Both the position numbers and the translations under genes were made by a program. The notes under the pieces were generated by a model. It was not told where the DNA came from. It was given only the letters and a program-made list of their open reading frames with translations, and did not search any database. From the NCBI GenBank assembly GCA_024508675.1, contig JANINQ010000006.1:248001-312000 (forward strand): DNA of 64,000 nucleotides. Reading direction: 5' to 3'. Each line of letters begins with the position of its first letter. Within the stretch, counting starts at the first letter, position 1. This stretch comes from Afipia sp. (GTDB taxonomy: Bacteria; Pseudomonadota; Alphaproteobacteria; Rhizobiales; Xanthobacteraceae). This document shows, in pieces, positions 40,227 to 49,284 of this stretch.

Positions 40227-41855
40227 ATGATCCGCGCGGCTATATACGCCAGATTTTCCAGCGACCTACAACGCGACAAGTCGATCGATGATCAGATCGC
40301 CTTATGCCGCGAGGTTGCTGCGCGCGATGGCGCGACCGTTGTCCTGATTTTTGAAGATCGCGCGATCTCAGGCGCATCGACCATGAACCGCCCCGGCTTT
40401 CGCGATATGATGCGCGCGGCCGAACAGCGCGGCTTTGACGTTCTGATCGCCGAGGACATCGATCGCATTTCACGCGACCAAAGCGATTACCACGCGGCCC
40501 GCAAACGCCTTGATTTCCTCGACATCGCGATCCACACCGCCACCGGCAAGATCACCAAAATGGACGGCGCTTTGCGCGCGCTCATGGGTGAAATGTTTCT
40601 CGAAAATCTCGCGCTTCACACCCGACGCGGCCTAGAAGGTGTGATCCGCGACGGCCGGCACGCCGGCGGCCGGGCTTATGGGTATCGCGCAAAGCCAGGA
40701 TGCGCCGGCGAGCTTGAAATCGTCGAGGACGAGGCCGAGATCGTCCGCAGAATTTTTGCCGAATATCTCGCCGGCGCGAACGCGCGCACGATCGCGGCGC
40801 GCCTCAATGCCGATCACATCGCGCCACCGCGCGGCACGGCTTGGAACGCATCAACCATCAACGGCAACACCGCGCGAGGCGGCGGCATTCTCCTCAATGA
40901 GATTTATTCCGGGCGCATCGTCTGGAACAAAGTCCGCATGATCAAAGACCCAGCGACGGGCAAGCGTATCTCGCGGCCAAACCCGAAAGAGCAACACCGC
41001 ACCGCAGAGGCGGAGCATCTGCGCATCATCGACGCCGAAACATGGAACGCGGCGCAAGAACGGAAGCAAGAGCGGCGGAAACTGTTTTTCCACAAAGCTC
41101 GATCGCCAGCGCGGATGCTTTCCGGACTCCTCAAATGCGGATCATGCGGCGGCGCGATGTCATCCGTCGGCGCAGACAAGGGCGGCGTGCGCGTGCAATG
41201 CTCCGCGTTTCGCGAGGCCGGCACATGCAAGAACGGCCGCCGCGTCCATATCGACGAGATCGAACGCCGAGTGCTCGACAGCCTAAGAACCAACCTAGAC
41301 AACCCCGTTTTGATCGCCGAATTTGCAGCGACCTATAACGCCGAACGCAAGCGGCTCGCTCAAACCAAGGACGCACGCCGAGAAAAGATCGAAAAGCGAC
41401 AATCGGAGATCACGCGGGAAATCACGAGAGCGATCGATGCCATCGTGAAAACGAATATCGAGCCGGCGAGCTTGACCAGCCGGATTAAAGAACTCGAAAG
41501 CGAGCGGGAAACCCTCGCGATCGAGATCGCCGCGATTGGCGAGCCGGTCAACGTCATCACACTCCACCCGGCCGCATTGAGCCAATACCGCAACAGCGTC
41601 GAAACGCTCGCCGCGCTCCTCAAGAACAATCAGCCCGGCGACAGGCCGGGCGAAACCGCCAACCTTTTCGAATCGCTCCACGGACTAATCGAGCGCGTCA
41701 TCGTGAGCGCACCGCCCGGCATACGTCGGTTTGAGATCGAGATCGAGGGCCGGCTTGCCGCCCTGATGGCCGCGCCTTTGTTCCCGTCCCGTTCTGACGG
41801 GGGGGGATTGGTGGTAGCGAGAGAGGGACTCGAACCCCCGACCCCAGGATTATGA
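40227..41855 (+). CDS. large serine recombinase (phage integrase)
   Basis: A 542-residue serine integrase. N-terminal catalytic domain ~1-145: AAIYARFSSDLQRDKSIDDQ with nucleophile Ser11, then EDRAISGASTMNRPGF and AEDIDRISRDQSDYHAARKR. Recombinase domain ~165-270 (VEDEAEIVRRIFAEYLAGAN; GGILLNEIYSGRIVWNKVRM). Zinc ribbon ~305-345: LSGLLKCGSCGGAMSS and AFREAGTCKNGRRVH. A coiled coil follows at ~370-430. The last ~14 codons (VAREGLEPPTPGL and stop) are antisense tRNA-Met sequence, so the integrated gene ends inside the attachment site. Confidence 0.93.
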   Translation: MIRAAIYARFSSDLQRDKSIDDQIALCREVAARDGATVVLIFEDRAISGASTMNRPGFRDMMRAAEQRGFDVLIAEDIDRISRDQSDYHAARKRLDFLDIAIHTATGKITKMDGALRALMGEMFLENLALHTRRGLEGVIRDGRHAGGRAYGYRAKPGCAGELEIVEDEAEIVRRIFAEYLAGANARTIAARLNADHIAPPRGTAWNASTINGNTARGGGILLNEIYSGRIVWNKVRMIKDPATGKRISRPNPKEQHRTAEAEHLRIIDAETWNAAQERKQERRKLFFHKARSPARMLSGLLKCGSCGGAMSSVGADKGGVRVQCSAFREAGTCKNGRRVHIDEIERRVLDSLRTNLDNPVLIAEFAATYNAERKRLAQTKDARREKIEKRQSEITREITRAIDAIVKTNIEPASLTSRIKELESERETLAIEIAAIGEPVNVITLHPAALSQYRNSVETLAALLKNNQPGDRPGETANLFESLHGLIERVIVSAPPGIRRFEIEIEGRLAALMAAPLFPSRSDGGGLVVAREGLEPPTPGL

Positions 41856-41888
41856 TTCCCGTGCTCTAACCAGCTGAGCTACCTCGCC
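41812..41888 (-). tRNA. tRNA-Met (CAT), prophage attachment site
   Basis: A 77-base cloverleaf on the minus strand: acceptor GGCGAGG/TCTCGCT with discriminator A and encoded CCA, D-arm GCTC...GAGC, anticodon arm CGGGA-ATCATAA-TCCTG (anticodon CAT), T-arm GGGGG-TTCGAGT-CCCTC. The form is that of alphaproteobacterial elongator tRNA-Met; a tRNA-Ile2 (lysidine-modified CAT) is less likely. The 3' end faces the prophage and overlaps the recombinase gene, so one att junction lies within it; the tRNA is intact after integration. Confidence 0.93.
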
Positions 41889-41924
41889 ACAGGCTCACAC
41901 CGCCTTCGCGGTCGCGAACGGCGG

Positions 41925-41954
41925 CATATAAGAAGTCACCCAAATGCCTGTCAA
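41925..41954 (-). promoter_or_regulatory. strong sigma70-like promoter of tRNA-Met
   Basis: On the minus strand TTGACA (41954-41949) is followed after 17 bases by TTATAT, or after 18 by TATATG. Predicted start about 30 bases upstream of the tRNA. The promoter is on the host side, so integration leaves it in place. Confidence 0.8.
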
Positions 41955-42035
41955 GCAATGACGGCATCTCGCCCCATATGATTGGTTTCGCAGGGGCAAT
42001 TTCTCTCAAAAGATCACGCCAGAAGACCGGAAATC

Positions 42036-42416
42036 TCACTTTGGCCGCACCGACGGATCGCCGCCGGGGCTGCCGGGCGGCGGAATCACCTGCATCTTGC
42101 CGCCGCCGGGGGCCGGTGCATGCATGTCGGGATCGACGCCCGGTGGCGGACACAGCACACCATCCGATTTCGCCAGCCTGTCACCCAAGGATTCGTCACG
42201 CATTTCCGGCGCGCGGCCCGTGGTTGAGCCGCGCGGAGCAACAGTGCTCTCCTGCGGCACCGTTTCCGTCGGCACGCAGTTGGTCGTCGCGCGGTCCGCA
42301 CTTGGCGGCGCGGTCTGCGCCTGCGGTGTGGAGGGCGCGGGCGGCGCCTGCGCGAAACTCACGGCAGGAAGCAGCGTGAGCGCCGCACTCATCAGGATCG
42401 GGAGTTTCATTGTCAT
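42036..42416 (-). CDS. small exported Pro-rich protein
   Basis: A 126-residue protein with signal peptide MTMKLPILMSAALTLLPAVS and cleavage near SFAQA. The mature part is Pro/Thr-rich (APSTPQAQTAPPSADR) with CVPTETVPQE, SLGDRLAKSDGVLCPPPGVD and GGKMQVIPPPGSPGGDPSVR; the two Cys may form a disulfide. First host gene beyond the tRNA. Function unknown. Confidence 0.7.
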   Translation of the reverse strand: MTMKLPILMSAALTLLPAVSFAQAPPAPSTPQAQTAPPSADRATTNCVPTETVPQESTVAPRGSTTGRAPEMRDESLGDRLAKSDGVLCPPPGVDPDMHAPAPGGGKMQVIPPPGSPGGDPSVRPK

Positions 42417-42542
42417 GACAGGGAAACAGCGCAGCAGCGCGGATGTTCCCGATGGCATAATCCCGAAAAGTGGAAACCGGTTCTCGGATCAGATCATGCC
42501 GGACAAACAACGGTCCATGATCGCAGCCAAGCGGCCTGACGA

Positions 42543-43181
42543 TCAGCCCTTGCGATAGCGGATCAGCGAGAAATGCCCCATCGGCGGCATCGGGCGGCGC
42601 TCGATCAGCGTCACGCCGCCATGCCGCGAAGCCCAGTTCGCCAGCCGCGCCCACGGAAATTCCGGCCGCCAGCCGAGCCTGCGCGCCAACGGCGCAAAGC
42701 ACAGCTCGAAGATCTTGCGCGGGCCGCTCTCCGCGCCGATGTGATTGACCAGAATGAGTTCCCCGCCCGGCTTCAGCACGCGCATGAAATCGTCGAGCGT
42801 CGCTTCGGGATCGGGCACCGCGGTGATCACGTATTGCGCCACCACCGCGTCGAACGCGCCATCGGGGAACGCGAGATTCTTCGCATCCATCACCGACAGC
42901 GTTTCGACATTGGTGAGGTTCTGCGCGCGCACGCGCTCCTGCGCCTTGCGCAGCATCGGCTCGGAAATATCGACGCCGTGCAGCTTCGTCGAACGCGAAT
43001 AATCCGACAGCGACAGTCCGGTGCCGACACCCACATCGAGCACGCGCCCGCCGATCGCATCGGCCACCGCAATGGTGGACTTGCGGCCTTCGTCGAACAC
43101 CTTGCCGAACACCATGTCATAGATCGGAGCCCAGGCAGCGTAAGCCTTCGCCACTCCGGCCCGATCGATGTCGTTGGTCAT
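42543..43181 (-). CDS. pmtA: phosphatidylethanolamine N-methyltransferase, Rhizobium type
   Basis: A 212-residue SAM methyltransferase that would convert phosphatidylethanolamine stepwise to phosphatidylcholine at the inner membrane. VLDVGVGTGLSLSDYSR is motif I, VDISEPMLRKAQERVR the acidic loop, DAVVAQYVITAVPDPE motif II and VLKPGGELILVNHIGAESGP motif III; the last ~40 residues (GVTLIERRPMPPMGHFSLIR) are typical of Rhizobium PmtA. ATG 43181 with GGGG five bases upstream; the longer open frame is a shadow. It lies downstream of mnmA in the same direction. Confidence 0.85.
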   Translation of the reverse strand: MTNDIDRAGVAKAYAAWAPIYDMVFGKVFDEGRKSTIAVADAIGGRVLDVGVGTGLSLSDYSRSTKLHGVDISEPMLRKAQERVRAQNLTNVETLSVMDAKNLAFPDGAFDAVVAQYVITAVPDPEATLDDFMRVLKPGGELILVNHIGAESGPRKIFELCFAPLARRLGWRPEFPWARLANWASRHGGVTLIERRPMPPMGHFSLIRYRKG

Positions 43182-43261
43182 GTCCCCGCCCTGATACGCA
43201 ATACGTGGTCTCGTTCCGGCAGGTTTCGCCGGAAGTCCCGCCATTCTTGGAGGATTAGGAG

Positions 43262-44437
43262 TTATCCGGCAAGGGCTTCGCGCATGATGGAAGCAGGCCG
43301 CAAATTGCGCGGCGCGGCGCTGATGAAGCCGCCGCCGAGAACACGGGCTTGTCCTGACGGCGCATCGTAGAACACGCAGGCCTGTCCGGGCGAAACGCCT
43401 TCCTCGCCGTCGACGAGCTCGACTTCGTACGTCCCTCCAATGCGGCGCAGCCACGCCGGTTGCGCCGGACGGGTGGAGCGTACCTTGACGAACAGCTCGA
43501 GGCCCTCGCCGATGGCGCGGTCGAGTTCGCCGCCGCCGATCCAGTTCACATCACGCAACTGAATCTTGCGCACGTTCAGCGCCTCGCGCGGGCCGACCAC
43601 CACGCGGCGTGTCTCGGCATCGAGATGCACCACATATAAAGGCGCGCTGGCCGCGATGCCGAGACCGCGGCGCTGCCCGATGGTGAAGCCGATAATGCCC
43701 TGATGGCGGCCGAGCACGCGGCCTTCGAGATCGACGATGTCGCCCGGCTCCATCGCGTTCGGCTTCAGCCGTTCGATCACATCGGTGTAGCGGCCGGTGG
43801 GCACGAAGCAGATGTCCTGACTGTCGTGCTTGTCCGCAACCGAAAGTCCGAACCGGCGCGCCAGTTCGCGCGTCTGCGCCTTGGTCATGTCACCGAGCGG
43901 GAAGCGCACGTCGGCCAGTTGATCCTGCGTCGTCGCGAACAGGAAGTAGCTCTGGTCGCGATCGGCATCGGCGGCGCAGACCAGCGCGCGCGAGCCGTCA
44001 TCGAGGCGGCGCGAGGCGACATAGTGTCCGGTGGCGAGCGCCTTGGCGCCAAGATCGCGGGCGGTCGACAAAAGATCGCGAAACTTGATCGAGCGATTGC
44101 ATTCGATGCACGGCACCGGGGTTTCGCCATGCACATAACTTTCGGCAAAACTCTCGATCACCGACTCGCGAAAGCGGCTTTCGTAATCGAGCACGTAATG
44201 CGGAATGCCGATCCGCGCGGCAACATCGCGCGCATCGTGAATGTCCTGACCGGCGCAGCAGGCGCCCTTGCGATGGGTCGCCGCGCCATGATCGTAAAGC
44301 TGCAAAGTAATGCCGACCACGTCGTAGCCTTCGGCCTTCAGCAGCGCAGCCGTCGCCGAGGAATCGACGCCGCCGGACATGGCGACGACGACCCGGGTGT
44401 CTTCCGGGCGACCTTCGAGGTCGAGGCTGTTGAGCAT
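43262..44437 (-). CDS. mnmA: tRNA-specific 2-thiouridylase MnmA
   Basis: A 391-residue enzyme that thiolates U34 of tRNA Lys, Glu and Gln. [20 protein letters not shown] is the ATP pyrophosphatase loop; [15 protein letters not shown] contains the first catalytic Cys; the second is in GKQACVFY-like [15 protein letters not shown] near residue 360. ATGHYVASR and [14 protein letters not shown] are family blocks. Full length. Confidence 0.95.
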   Translation of the reverse strand: MLNSLDLEGRPEDTRVVVAMSGGVDSSATAALLKAEGYDVVGITLQLYDHGAATHRKGACCAGQDIHDARDVAARIGIPHYVLDYESRFRESVIESFAESYVHGETPVPCIECNRSIKFRDLLSTARDLGAKALATGHYVASRRLDDGSRALVCAADADRDQSYFLFATTQDQLADVRFPLGDMTKAQTRELARRFGLSVADKHDSQDICFVPTGRYTDVIERLKPNAMEPGDIVDLEGRVLGRHQGIIGFTIGQRRGLGIAASAPLYVVHLDAETRRVVVGPREALNVRKIQLRDVNWIGGGELDRAIGEGLELFVKVRSTRPAQPAWLRRIGGTYEVELVDGEEGVSPGQACVFYDAPSGQARVLGGGFISAAPRNLRPASIMREALAG

Positions 44438-44740
44438 GGATAAAGCCGATCTTGCTGTTGCCGGAACGGTTTGCGCCGTCCTCGCCGGCCGTCGCCGGTT
44501 TGGACTTTACTTATAGTCCGACCCTAGCCGAGGCAATCGCGTGACGCTTTGATCTATTCCAATGAAACCGGCCTTTTTCAGGGGGAAATTCTTGCCGCCG
44601 GGCAGAAAGCTACCGGCCCCAAGCACTGTTTCCAGAGCTTGGCACCCGCATAACGCATTGATTTTATTTTTCTTTTTTAAGGACCCAGGCTGGCCCGGTC
44701 CTTGCTGAACAGAGTTGGCACTCATTGTGAAAGGCCACCC
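44438..44740. other. intergenic region between mnmA and fliK
   Basis: About 300 bases separating divergent genes. An open minus frame (44507-44725) shows no protein-like character. TTGGCAC at 44714-44720 resembles the -24 part of a sigma54 promoter, but the -12 part (GTGA in place of TTGC) does not fit. GAAAGGCC precedes the GTG start of fliK. No convincing RNA gene. Confidence 0.4.
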
Positions 44741-46273
44741 GTGTTCAGCGTCACCCCGGAACCCGCCGTATCCAAGCCCGCTTTTGATCCGCAGCCCCGG
44801 CAGACGCGTGCCGATCAGTCCTCGTCGGACGGCTTTGCGGCGCTGGTGGACAGCAACGCGGCATCGGCCTCCGACCGGCCTGCCCGCCCGGCATCCGACG
44901 CACCCCGCCGCGATACCCGCGGAACCGACACGCCTGCATCGGGCAACGACCGGCCCCAGTCCGACGCATCCGCCGCCCCGTCAAATAATGACTCCGGCAA
45001 GGCTCAGCAGCACACCGACACTCCGAAAACGGTTAACGCAGCCACAACGGGCGACAAACCTGCAGGCAAGGCCAAGTCAGCCTCCGGCGACGCCACAGCC
45101 GACGACTCATCGCAGGACGCGGATACGGCAGCAGCGACTGCCACTGTCATTCCCGCCATCGTGACCGATCCCGTTGCGGTTGTGATCACTGCTGCCGCAG
45201 GTCCTGCTGTTGCAGCCACGGATGAGGCAGCATCAACCACCACGACACCTGCAACGGCCGCGATCCGCGCCGCATCGGCTGTCACCCCGTCCACGGACGC
45301 CACTGCCGCGCAAGCGACTGCAGCCGCAGACACTACAATCGCCAGCACAACTACCGCTGCAACCGAGCCATCGGCTGCGGCGACGGAAGCCACTGCGCCG
45401 CAGACAACGGCCGCAGCAGTGTCCGCGGCAACCACCGTCATCAAGTCCGACAGCGCCAGGACCGAAACCGTCGTGAAGGACGGCGAAGCGGCTGCACCTG
45501 CAAAAGATACCAGGCACGTCAAAGAGGCTGTGGATTCATCCGCCAAGCCGGTGACGGATCAGGCCATCAAGCCGGAGACAGGCGCAGAGGACGCCAGCGA
45601 CAAGTCGCAGCAGCATGAAAAGGCAGCCTCGGAGACAGCTTCTGCCGACACCGAGACGTCCAAGCATGCCGCCAGGGCTTCGTCACAAGCCGAACACCGC
45701 GCTGCTGCTCCGGCGCCCCAACAGCTTCTGCCGACAGATCCCGCGCTCGTGCAGCCTTCCGGCGCACTTCAGCAACAGCCGATCCAGACCCACGCCGCGA
45801 ACCTGACCGCGATCCCGGTGCCGACGGCAAACTCGACACTGGCGGATGCGCCGGTGCCGCTGAACGGCCTTGCCGCCGACATCGCGCTACGCGCGGCAGG
45901 CGGCAACAGCCGCTTCGAAATCCGTCTCGATCCGGCCGATCTCGGCCGCATCGACGTGCGGCTCGACGTCGACAAGCACGGCAATGTCACCTCGCATCTC
46001 ACTGTTGAGCGTCCCGCAACGCTGGACATGCTGCGCAACGACGCGCCCCGGCTGCAGCAGGCGCTGGAAGATGCCGGCCTGAAGACCGGCGATTCCGGAT
46101 TGCAGTTCAGCCTGCGCGACCAGTCGTCGTCTGGCCGCGACGGCGACAACGGCTCCGGCCGCAATTCCCAGCGCGTCGTCATTGCCGAGGAAGACACCAT
46201 TCCTGCGCAGGTCGCAGGACGGACTTACGGACGCATGCTCGGATCGAGCAGCGGCGTCGATATCAGGATCTGA
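44741..46273 (+). CDS. fliK: flagellar hook-length control protein FliK
   Basis: A 510-residue protein. The long N-terminal part (~1-350) is low complexity, rich in Ala/Thr/Ser/Asp, as in FliK of this group. The C-terminal Flg_hook domain is clear: FEIRLDPADLGRIDVRLDVD, VERPATLDMLRNDAPRLQQA and LEDAGLKTGDSGLQFSLRDQ. FliK measures the hook and switches export specificity. GTG 44741 is chosen with AAAGG upstream; an earlier ATG 13 codons upstream lacks a ribosome site. Co-transcribed with flgD. Confidence 0.85.
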   Translation: MFSVTPEPAVSKPAFDPQPRQTRADQSSSDGFAALVDSNAASASDRPARPASDAPRRDTRGTDTPASGNDRPQSDASAAPSNNDSGKAQQHTDTPKTVNAATTGDKPAGKAKSASGDATADDSSQDADTAAATATVIPAIVTDPVAVVITAAAGPAVAATDEAASTTTTPATAAIRAASAVTPSTDATAAQATAAADTTIASTTTAATEPSAAATEATAPQTTAAAVSAATTVIKSDSARTETVVKDGEAAAPAKDTRHVKEAVDSSAKPVTDQAIKPETGAEDASDKSQQHEKAASETASADTETSKHAARASSQAEHRAAAPAPQQLLPTDPALVQPSGALQQQPIQTHAANLTAIPVPTANSTLADAPVPLNGLAADIALRAAGGNSRFEIRLDPADLGRIDVRLDVDKHGNVTSHLTVERPATLDMLRNDAPRLQQALEDAGLKTGDSGLQFSLRDQSSSGRDGDNGSGRNSQRVVIAEEDTIPAQVAGRTYGRMLGSSSGVDIRI

Positions 46274-46283
46274 GGAGATCACC

Positions 46284-46991
46284 ATGGCTGTTGATGCAGC
46301 AACCATCGCGACGACGCCGACATCGGCGCCCGCGACAACAACCAGCTCTTCCAACAATTCGAGTTCGAGCAGCAGCACCAGCGGCGCGACCCTTGCGGAT
46401 AACTTTCAATCCTTCCTGATGCTGCTGACCACGCAGTTGCAGAACCAGAACCCGCTCGATCCGCTGGACACCAACCAGTTCACCCAGCAGCTCGTGCAGT
46501 TCGCGCAGGTCGAACAGCAGTTGAAGTCGAACAGCCAGCTCGAGTCGCTGGTCAAGATCGAACAGACCGCGCAATCGACCCAGGCGCTGGTGTTCGTCGG
46601 CCAGACCGTGGCGGTGGATGGCAGCACCGCGAAATTCGACGGCAGCGCGACCTGGAATTTCACCGCGCCATCGGACTCGAATGCGACCATCACCATCACC
46701 AACTCGGCGGGGCAGACAGCCTATTCCGGCAACTTCTCGGTCAGTTCCGGCAATTCCAGCTTTGTCTGGGACGGCAAGGGCAACGACGGTACGCAGTGGC
46801 CGGCCGGTGACTACAAGATGACGGTCACGGCGAAGGACAGCAACGGCAAGGACATCGCGATCTCCACCGAGGTGCAGGGCACGGTGGATTCCGTCGATCT
46901 CACGGCAAGCCCGGCGCTGCTCTCGATCGGCGGCAAGAACTACACCCTCGATCAGATCAAGCGCGTGGTGAAGGGCACATCGTCGACCTGA
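46284..46991 (+). CDS. flgD: flagellar hook assembly (scaffolding) protein FlgD
   Basis: A 235-residue hook cap protein. A Ser/Thr-rich start is followed by NFQSFLMLLTTQLQNQNPLD, PLDTNQFTQQLVQFAQVEQQ, the FlgD core, and a C-terminal FlgD Ig-like plus Tudor-like domain (FVWDGKGNDGTQWPAGDYKM). GAGGAGA lies five bases before ATG 46284, ten bases after fliK. Confidence 0.95.
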   Translation: MAVDAATIATTPTSAPATTTSSSNNSSSSSSTSGATLADNFQSFLMLLTTQLQNQNPLDPLDTNQFTQQLVQFAQVEQQLKSNSQLESLVKIEQTAQSTQALVFVGQTVAVDGSTAKFDGSATWNFTAPSDSNATITITNSAGQTAYSGNFSVSSGNSSFVWDGKGNDGTQWPAGDYKMTVTAKDSNGKDIAISTEVQGTVDSVDLTASPALLSIGGKNYTLDQIKRVVKGTSST

Positions 46992-47049
46992 CGAAATGAC
47001 GATCGGCCCGCGCGGCACGATCGATTCGAGACATTAAAGACTCTTCAAA

Positions 47050-47078
47050 GGCCGGTTCCCCGCGGAGCCGGCCTGTCC
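47050..47078 (+). terminator. possible terminator after flgD
   Basis: GGCCGG (47050-47055) pairs with CCGGCC (47068-47073) around a 12-base loop, followed by TGTCCCGTTTT. The short stem and delayed T-run make it weak. Confidence 0.4.
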
Positions 47079-47121
47079 CGTTTTGGGCAGATCGAAGGAG
47101 AATCGTATTGGACGCTTGGGT

Positions 47122-47136
47122 TTAGGTAAATTTTAA
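47122..47136 (+). promoter_or_regulatory. CtrA-box-like site upstream of sciP
   Basis: TTAG-N7-TTAA, one base off the CtrA consensus TTAA-N7-TTAA, about 58 bases before the sciP start. In Caulobacter sciP is a CtrA-activated gene; a similar circuit here is inferred. Confidence 0.4.
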
Positions 47137-47193
47137 GCCGCGAAGGGTAGGTTGTTCCCACGAGTTCAGTTGTTTCGAGTTTGTGAGTACGCC

Positions 47194-47469
47194 ATGACAG
47201 AACCCCACCGCCCGAGGGTGAAGTACGTCATCGGGCCAGATGGCAGTCCGCTGACGATTGCGGATCTTCCCGCGCCCGGTACCAAACGGTGGGTGATCCG
47301 CCGCAAGGCCGAGGTTGTGGCCGCTGTGCGCGGCGGCCTTCTCTCCCTTGAGGAAGCCTGCAGCCGTTATACCCTGACAGTCGACGAATTCCTGTCCTGG
47401 CAGTTCTCCATCGACCAGCATGGCCTGGCCGGACTGCGCACCACCCGCATCCAGCAGTACCGCCAGTAA
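47194..47469 (+). CDS. sciP: SciP-like CtrA inhibitor (DUF1153)
   Basis: A 91-residue DUF1153 protein with a small helix-turn-helix: KYVIGPDGSPLTIADLPAPG, KRWVIRRKAEVVAAVRGGLL, SLEEACSRYTLTVDEFLSWQ. In Caulobacter SciP binds CtrA at promoters and stops it from recruiting RNA polymerase, including at flagellar genes. It stands alone between flgD and fliF with its own terminator. ATG 47194; the upstream codons of the open frame are not conserved-looking. Confidence 0.85.
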   Translation: MTEPHRPRVKYVIGPDGSPLTIADLPAPGTKRWVIRRKAEVVAAVRGGLLSLEEACSRYTLTVDEFLSWQFSIDQHGLAGLRTTRIQQYRQ

Positions 47470-47520
47470 GTTCCGGCGGGCCCCGCGCCCCCATCCTGAC
47501 CTTTTCCGGCAAATTTTCCG

Positions 47521-47552
47521 AAAACCGGGCTCTCCTCGAGAGCCCGGTTTTT
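47521..47552 (+). terminator. strong intrinsic terminator after sciP
   Basis: AAAACCGGGCTCTC (47521-47534) pairs perfectly with 47538-47551 around a three-base loop, ending in TTTTT. Confidence 0.9.
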
Positions 47553-47579
47553 GGCATGTCCCTGTTTTCTCCTCACCCG

Positions 47580-47594
47580 TTAACCGGCGTTAAC
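47580..47594 (+). promoter_or_regulatory. TTAA-N6-TTAAC direct repeat upstream of fliF
   Basis: GTTAACC-ggc-GTTAACC, two CtrA-like half-sites spaced ten bases apart (TTAA-N6-TTAAC, against N7 in the consensus), about 70 bases before the fliF start. In Caulobacter the fliF promoter is a CtrA target. Confidence 0.4.
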
Positions 47595-47661
47595 CATATG
47601 GAAACCATAGATAGGCAAATTCTGCCCAGTCGGCGTGTGAGCCGAATCTTTGGGGTGGTTC

Positions 47662-49278
47662 GTGCAGGGTCTGTTTTCCTTCCTGAAAGGTCTGGGCGCG
47701 GCCCGGATGGCCGCAATGGCCGCCGTCACGCTGGCGCTGGTCGGCTTCTTCGGCTTTGTCATCATGCGGGTCACCACCCCGCCGATGGCCACCCTGTTCA
47801 CCGACCTCTCCTATGAAGACTCCTCGGCGATCATCAAGGATCTGGAACGCCAGGGCATTCCCTATGAAATGAAGAACGACGGCGCCGTGATCCAGGTGCC
47901 GAAGGACAAGATCACCCGGTTGCGGATGAAGCTGGCCGAAGGCGGCCTGCCCAAGGGCGGCGGCATCGGCTACGAGATCTTCGACAAGTCGGACGCCCTC
48001 GGCTCCACCAGTTTCGTCCAGAACATCAATCACCTGCGCGCCCTCGAAGGCGAACTGGCCCGCACCATCAAGGCGATCGACCGGATTCAGGCCGCCCGCG
48101 TGCATCTGGTGCTGCCGGAACGCCCCCTGTTCTCCCGCGAAACCCCCGAACCGTCGGCTTCGATCGTGCTGCGCGTGCGCGGCGCGCTGGAGCCGCAGCA
48201 GGTTCGCGCCATCCGCCACATCGTCGCCTCCGCCGTCAACGGCATGAAGGCCCAGCGCGTTTCCATCGTGGACGAAACCGGCCAGCTTCTGGCCAACGGC
48301 GCGGCAGGCGATGGTGCCGCCGACGGCGGCAGCGGCGACGAGCGCCGCGCATCATTCGAGAAGCGCATGCGCGACCAGGTCGAGGCCATTGTGTCCTCCG
48401 TGGTTGGCTCCGGCCGCGCCCGCGTCCAGCTCACCGCGGACTTCGACTACAACAAGGTTACCCAGACCTCGGACAAGTTCGATCCCGAAGGCCGGGTGCT
48501 GCGCTCCAGCCAGTCGCGCGAAGAATCCGCGGCCACCGCGAACGCCAATGATGGCCAGGTCACCGTCAACAACGAATTGCCGGGCGCGCAGGGACAGGGC
48601 ACCGGCTCCACTGCGAAGGACCAGAGCAAGAAGAGCGAAGAAATCAACAATTACGAGATTTCCCGCGTCACCAAGACCGAGGTCACCGAGGCAGGGCGCG
48701 TCAACCGCATCTCGGTCGCGGTGCTGGTCGACGGCAGCTACACCAAGAACGACAAGGGCGACGTGGTCTACGCCGCGCGCTCGAAGGAAGATCTCGACCG
48801 CATCGCCACCCTCGTCCGCTCCGCCATCGGCTTCGACCAGAAGCGCGGCGATCAGGTCGAGATCGTGAACCTGCGCTTCGCAGATGTCCCCTCGGTGATC
48901 CCCGCCGAAACCCCGAAGGGGTTCCTCGGCATGTTCCAGTTCACCAAGGACGACATCATGTATTTCGTCGAACTCGGCGTGATGCTGATCCTCGGCATCA
49001 TCGTGGTGTTCATGGTGGTGCGCCCGCTGCTCAAACGCGTGCTGACTGCCGATCCGGCTCCGGCAGTGCCCGCGCCGCTTCCCGCCTTGCCTGAGACCAC
49101 GCCGCAGCCTACCCATCAGCCACAACTCGCCAACAATGCGACCGCGCAGATGATCGACGTCGCGCAGGTGCAGGGCCAGGTGCACGCCCAGTCCGTGCAC
49201 CGCGTCGGCGAACTCGCCGATCGCAACCCCAACGAGACCGCTTCCATCATCCGTCAGTGGCTTTCCGAACCGGCTTGA
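47662..49278 (+). CDS. fliF: flagellar MS-ring protein FliF
   Basis: A 538-residue ring protein. The first membrane helix is AAVTLALVGFFGFVIMRVTT (~18-40), then the periplasmic ring-building domains (FTDLSYEDSSAIIKDLERQG; GYEIFDKSDALGSTSFVQNI; RVHLVLPERPLFSRETPEPS). The second membrane helix is VELGVMLILGIIVVFMVVRP (~430-452), and the cytoplasmic FliG-binding tail ends ETASIIRQWLSEPA. Start GTG 47662, with GGGGTGG a few bases upstream, is preferred over the TTG four codons earlier. Heads the operon fliF-fliG-fliH-fliN-flbD. Confidence 0.95.
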   Translation: MQGLFSFLKGLGAARMAAMAAVTLALVGFFGFVIMRVTTPPMATLFTDLSYEDSSAIIKDLERQGIPYEMKNDGAVIQVPKDKITRLRMKLAEGGLPKGGGIGYEIFDKSDALGSTSFVQNINHLRALEGELARTIKAIDRIQAARVHLVLPERPLFSRETPEPSASIVLRVRGALEPQQVRAIRHIVASAVNGMKAQRVSIVDETGQLLANGAAGDGAADGGSGDERRASFEKRMRDQVEAIVSSVVGSGRARVQLTADFDYNKVTQTSDKFDPEGRVLRSSQSREESAATANANDGQVTVNNELPGAQGQGTGSTAKDQSKKSEEINNYEISRVTKTEVTEAGRVNRISVAVLVDGSYTKNDKGDVVYAARSKEDLDRIATLVRSAIGFDQKRGDQVEIVNLRFADVPSVIPAETPKGFLGMFQFTKDDIMYFVELGVMLILGIIVVFMVVRPLLKRVLTADPAPAVPAPLPALPETTPQPTHQPQLANNATAQMIDVAQVQGQVHAQSVHRVGELADRNPNETASIIRQWLSEPA

Positions 49279-49284
49279 TCCGAC

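Noticed and set aside
44507-44725. 72-codon minus frame between mnmA and fliK
   Set aside because: No ribosome site, no recognisable fold, and it lies in the promoter region of both divergent genes.
44714-44730. Possible sigma54 promoter before fliK
   Set aside because: The -24 element (TTGGCAC) fits but the -12 element does not (GTGA in place of TTGC).
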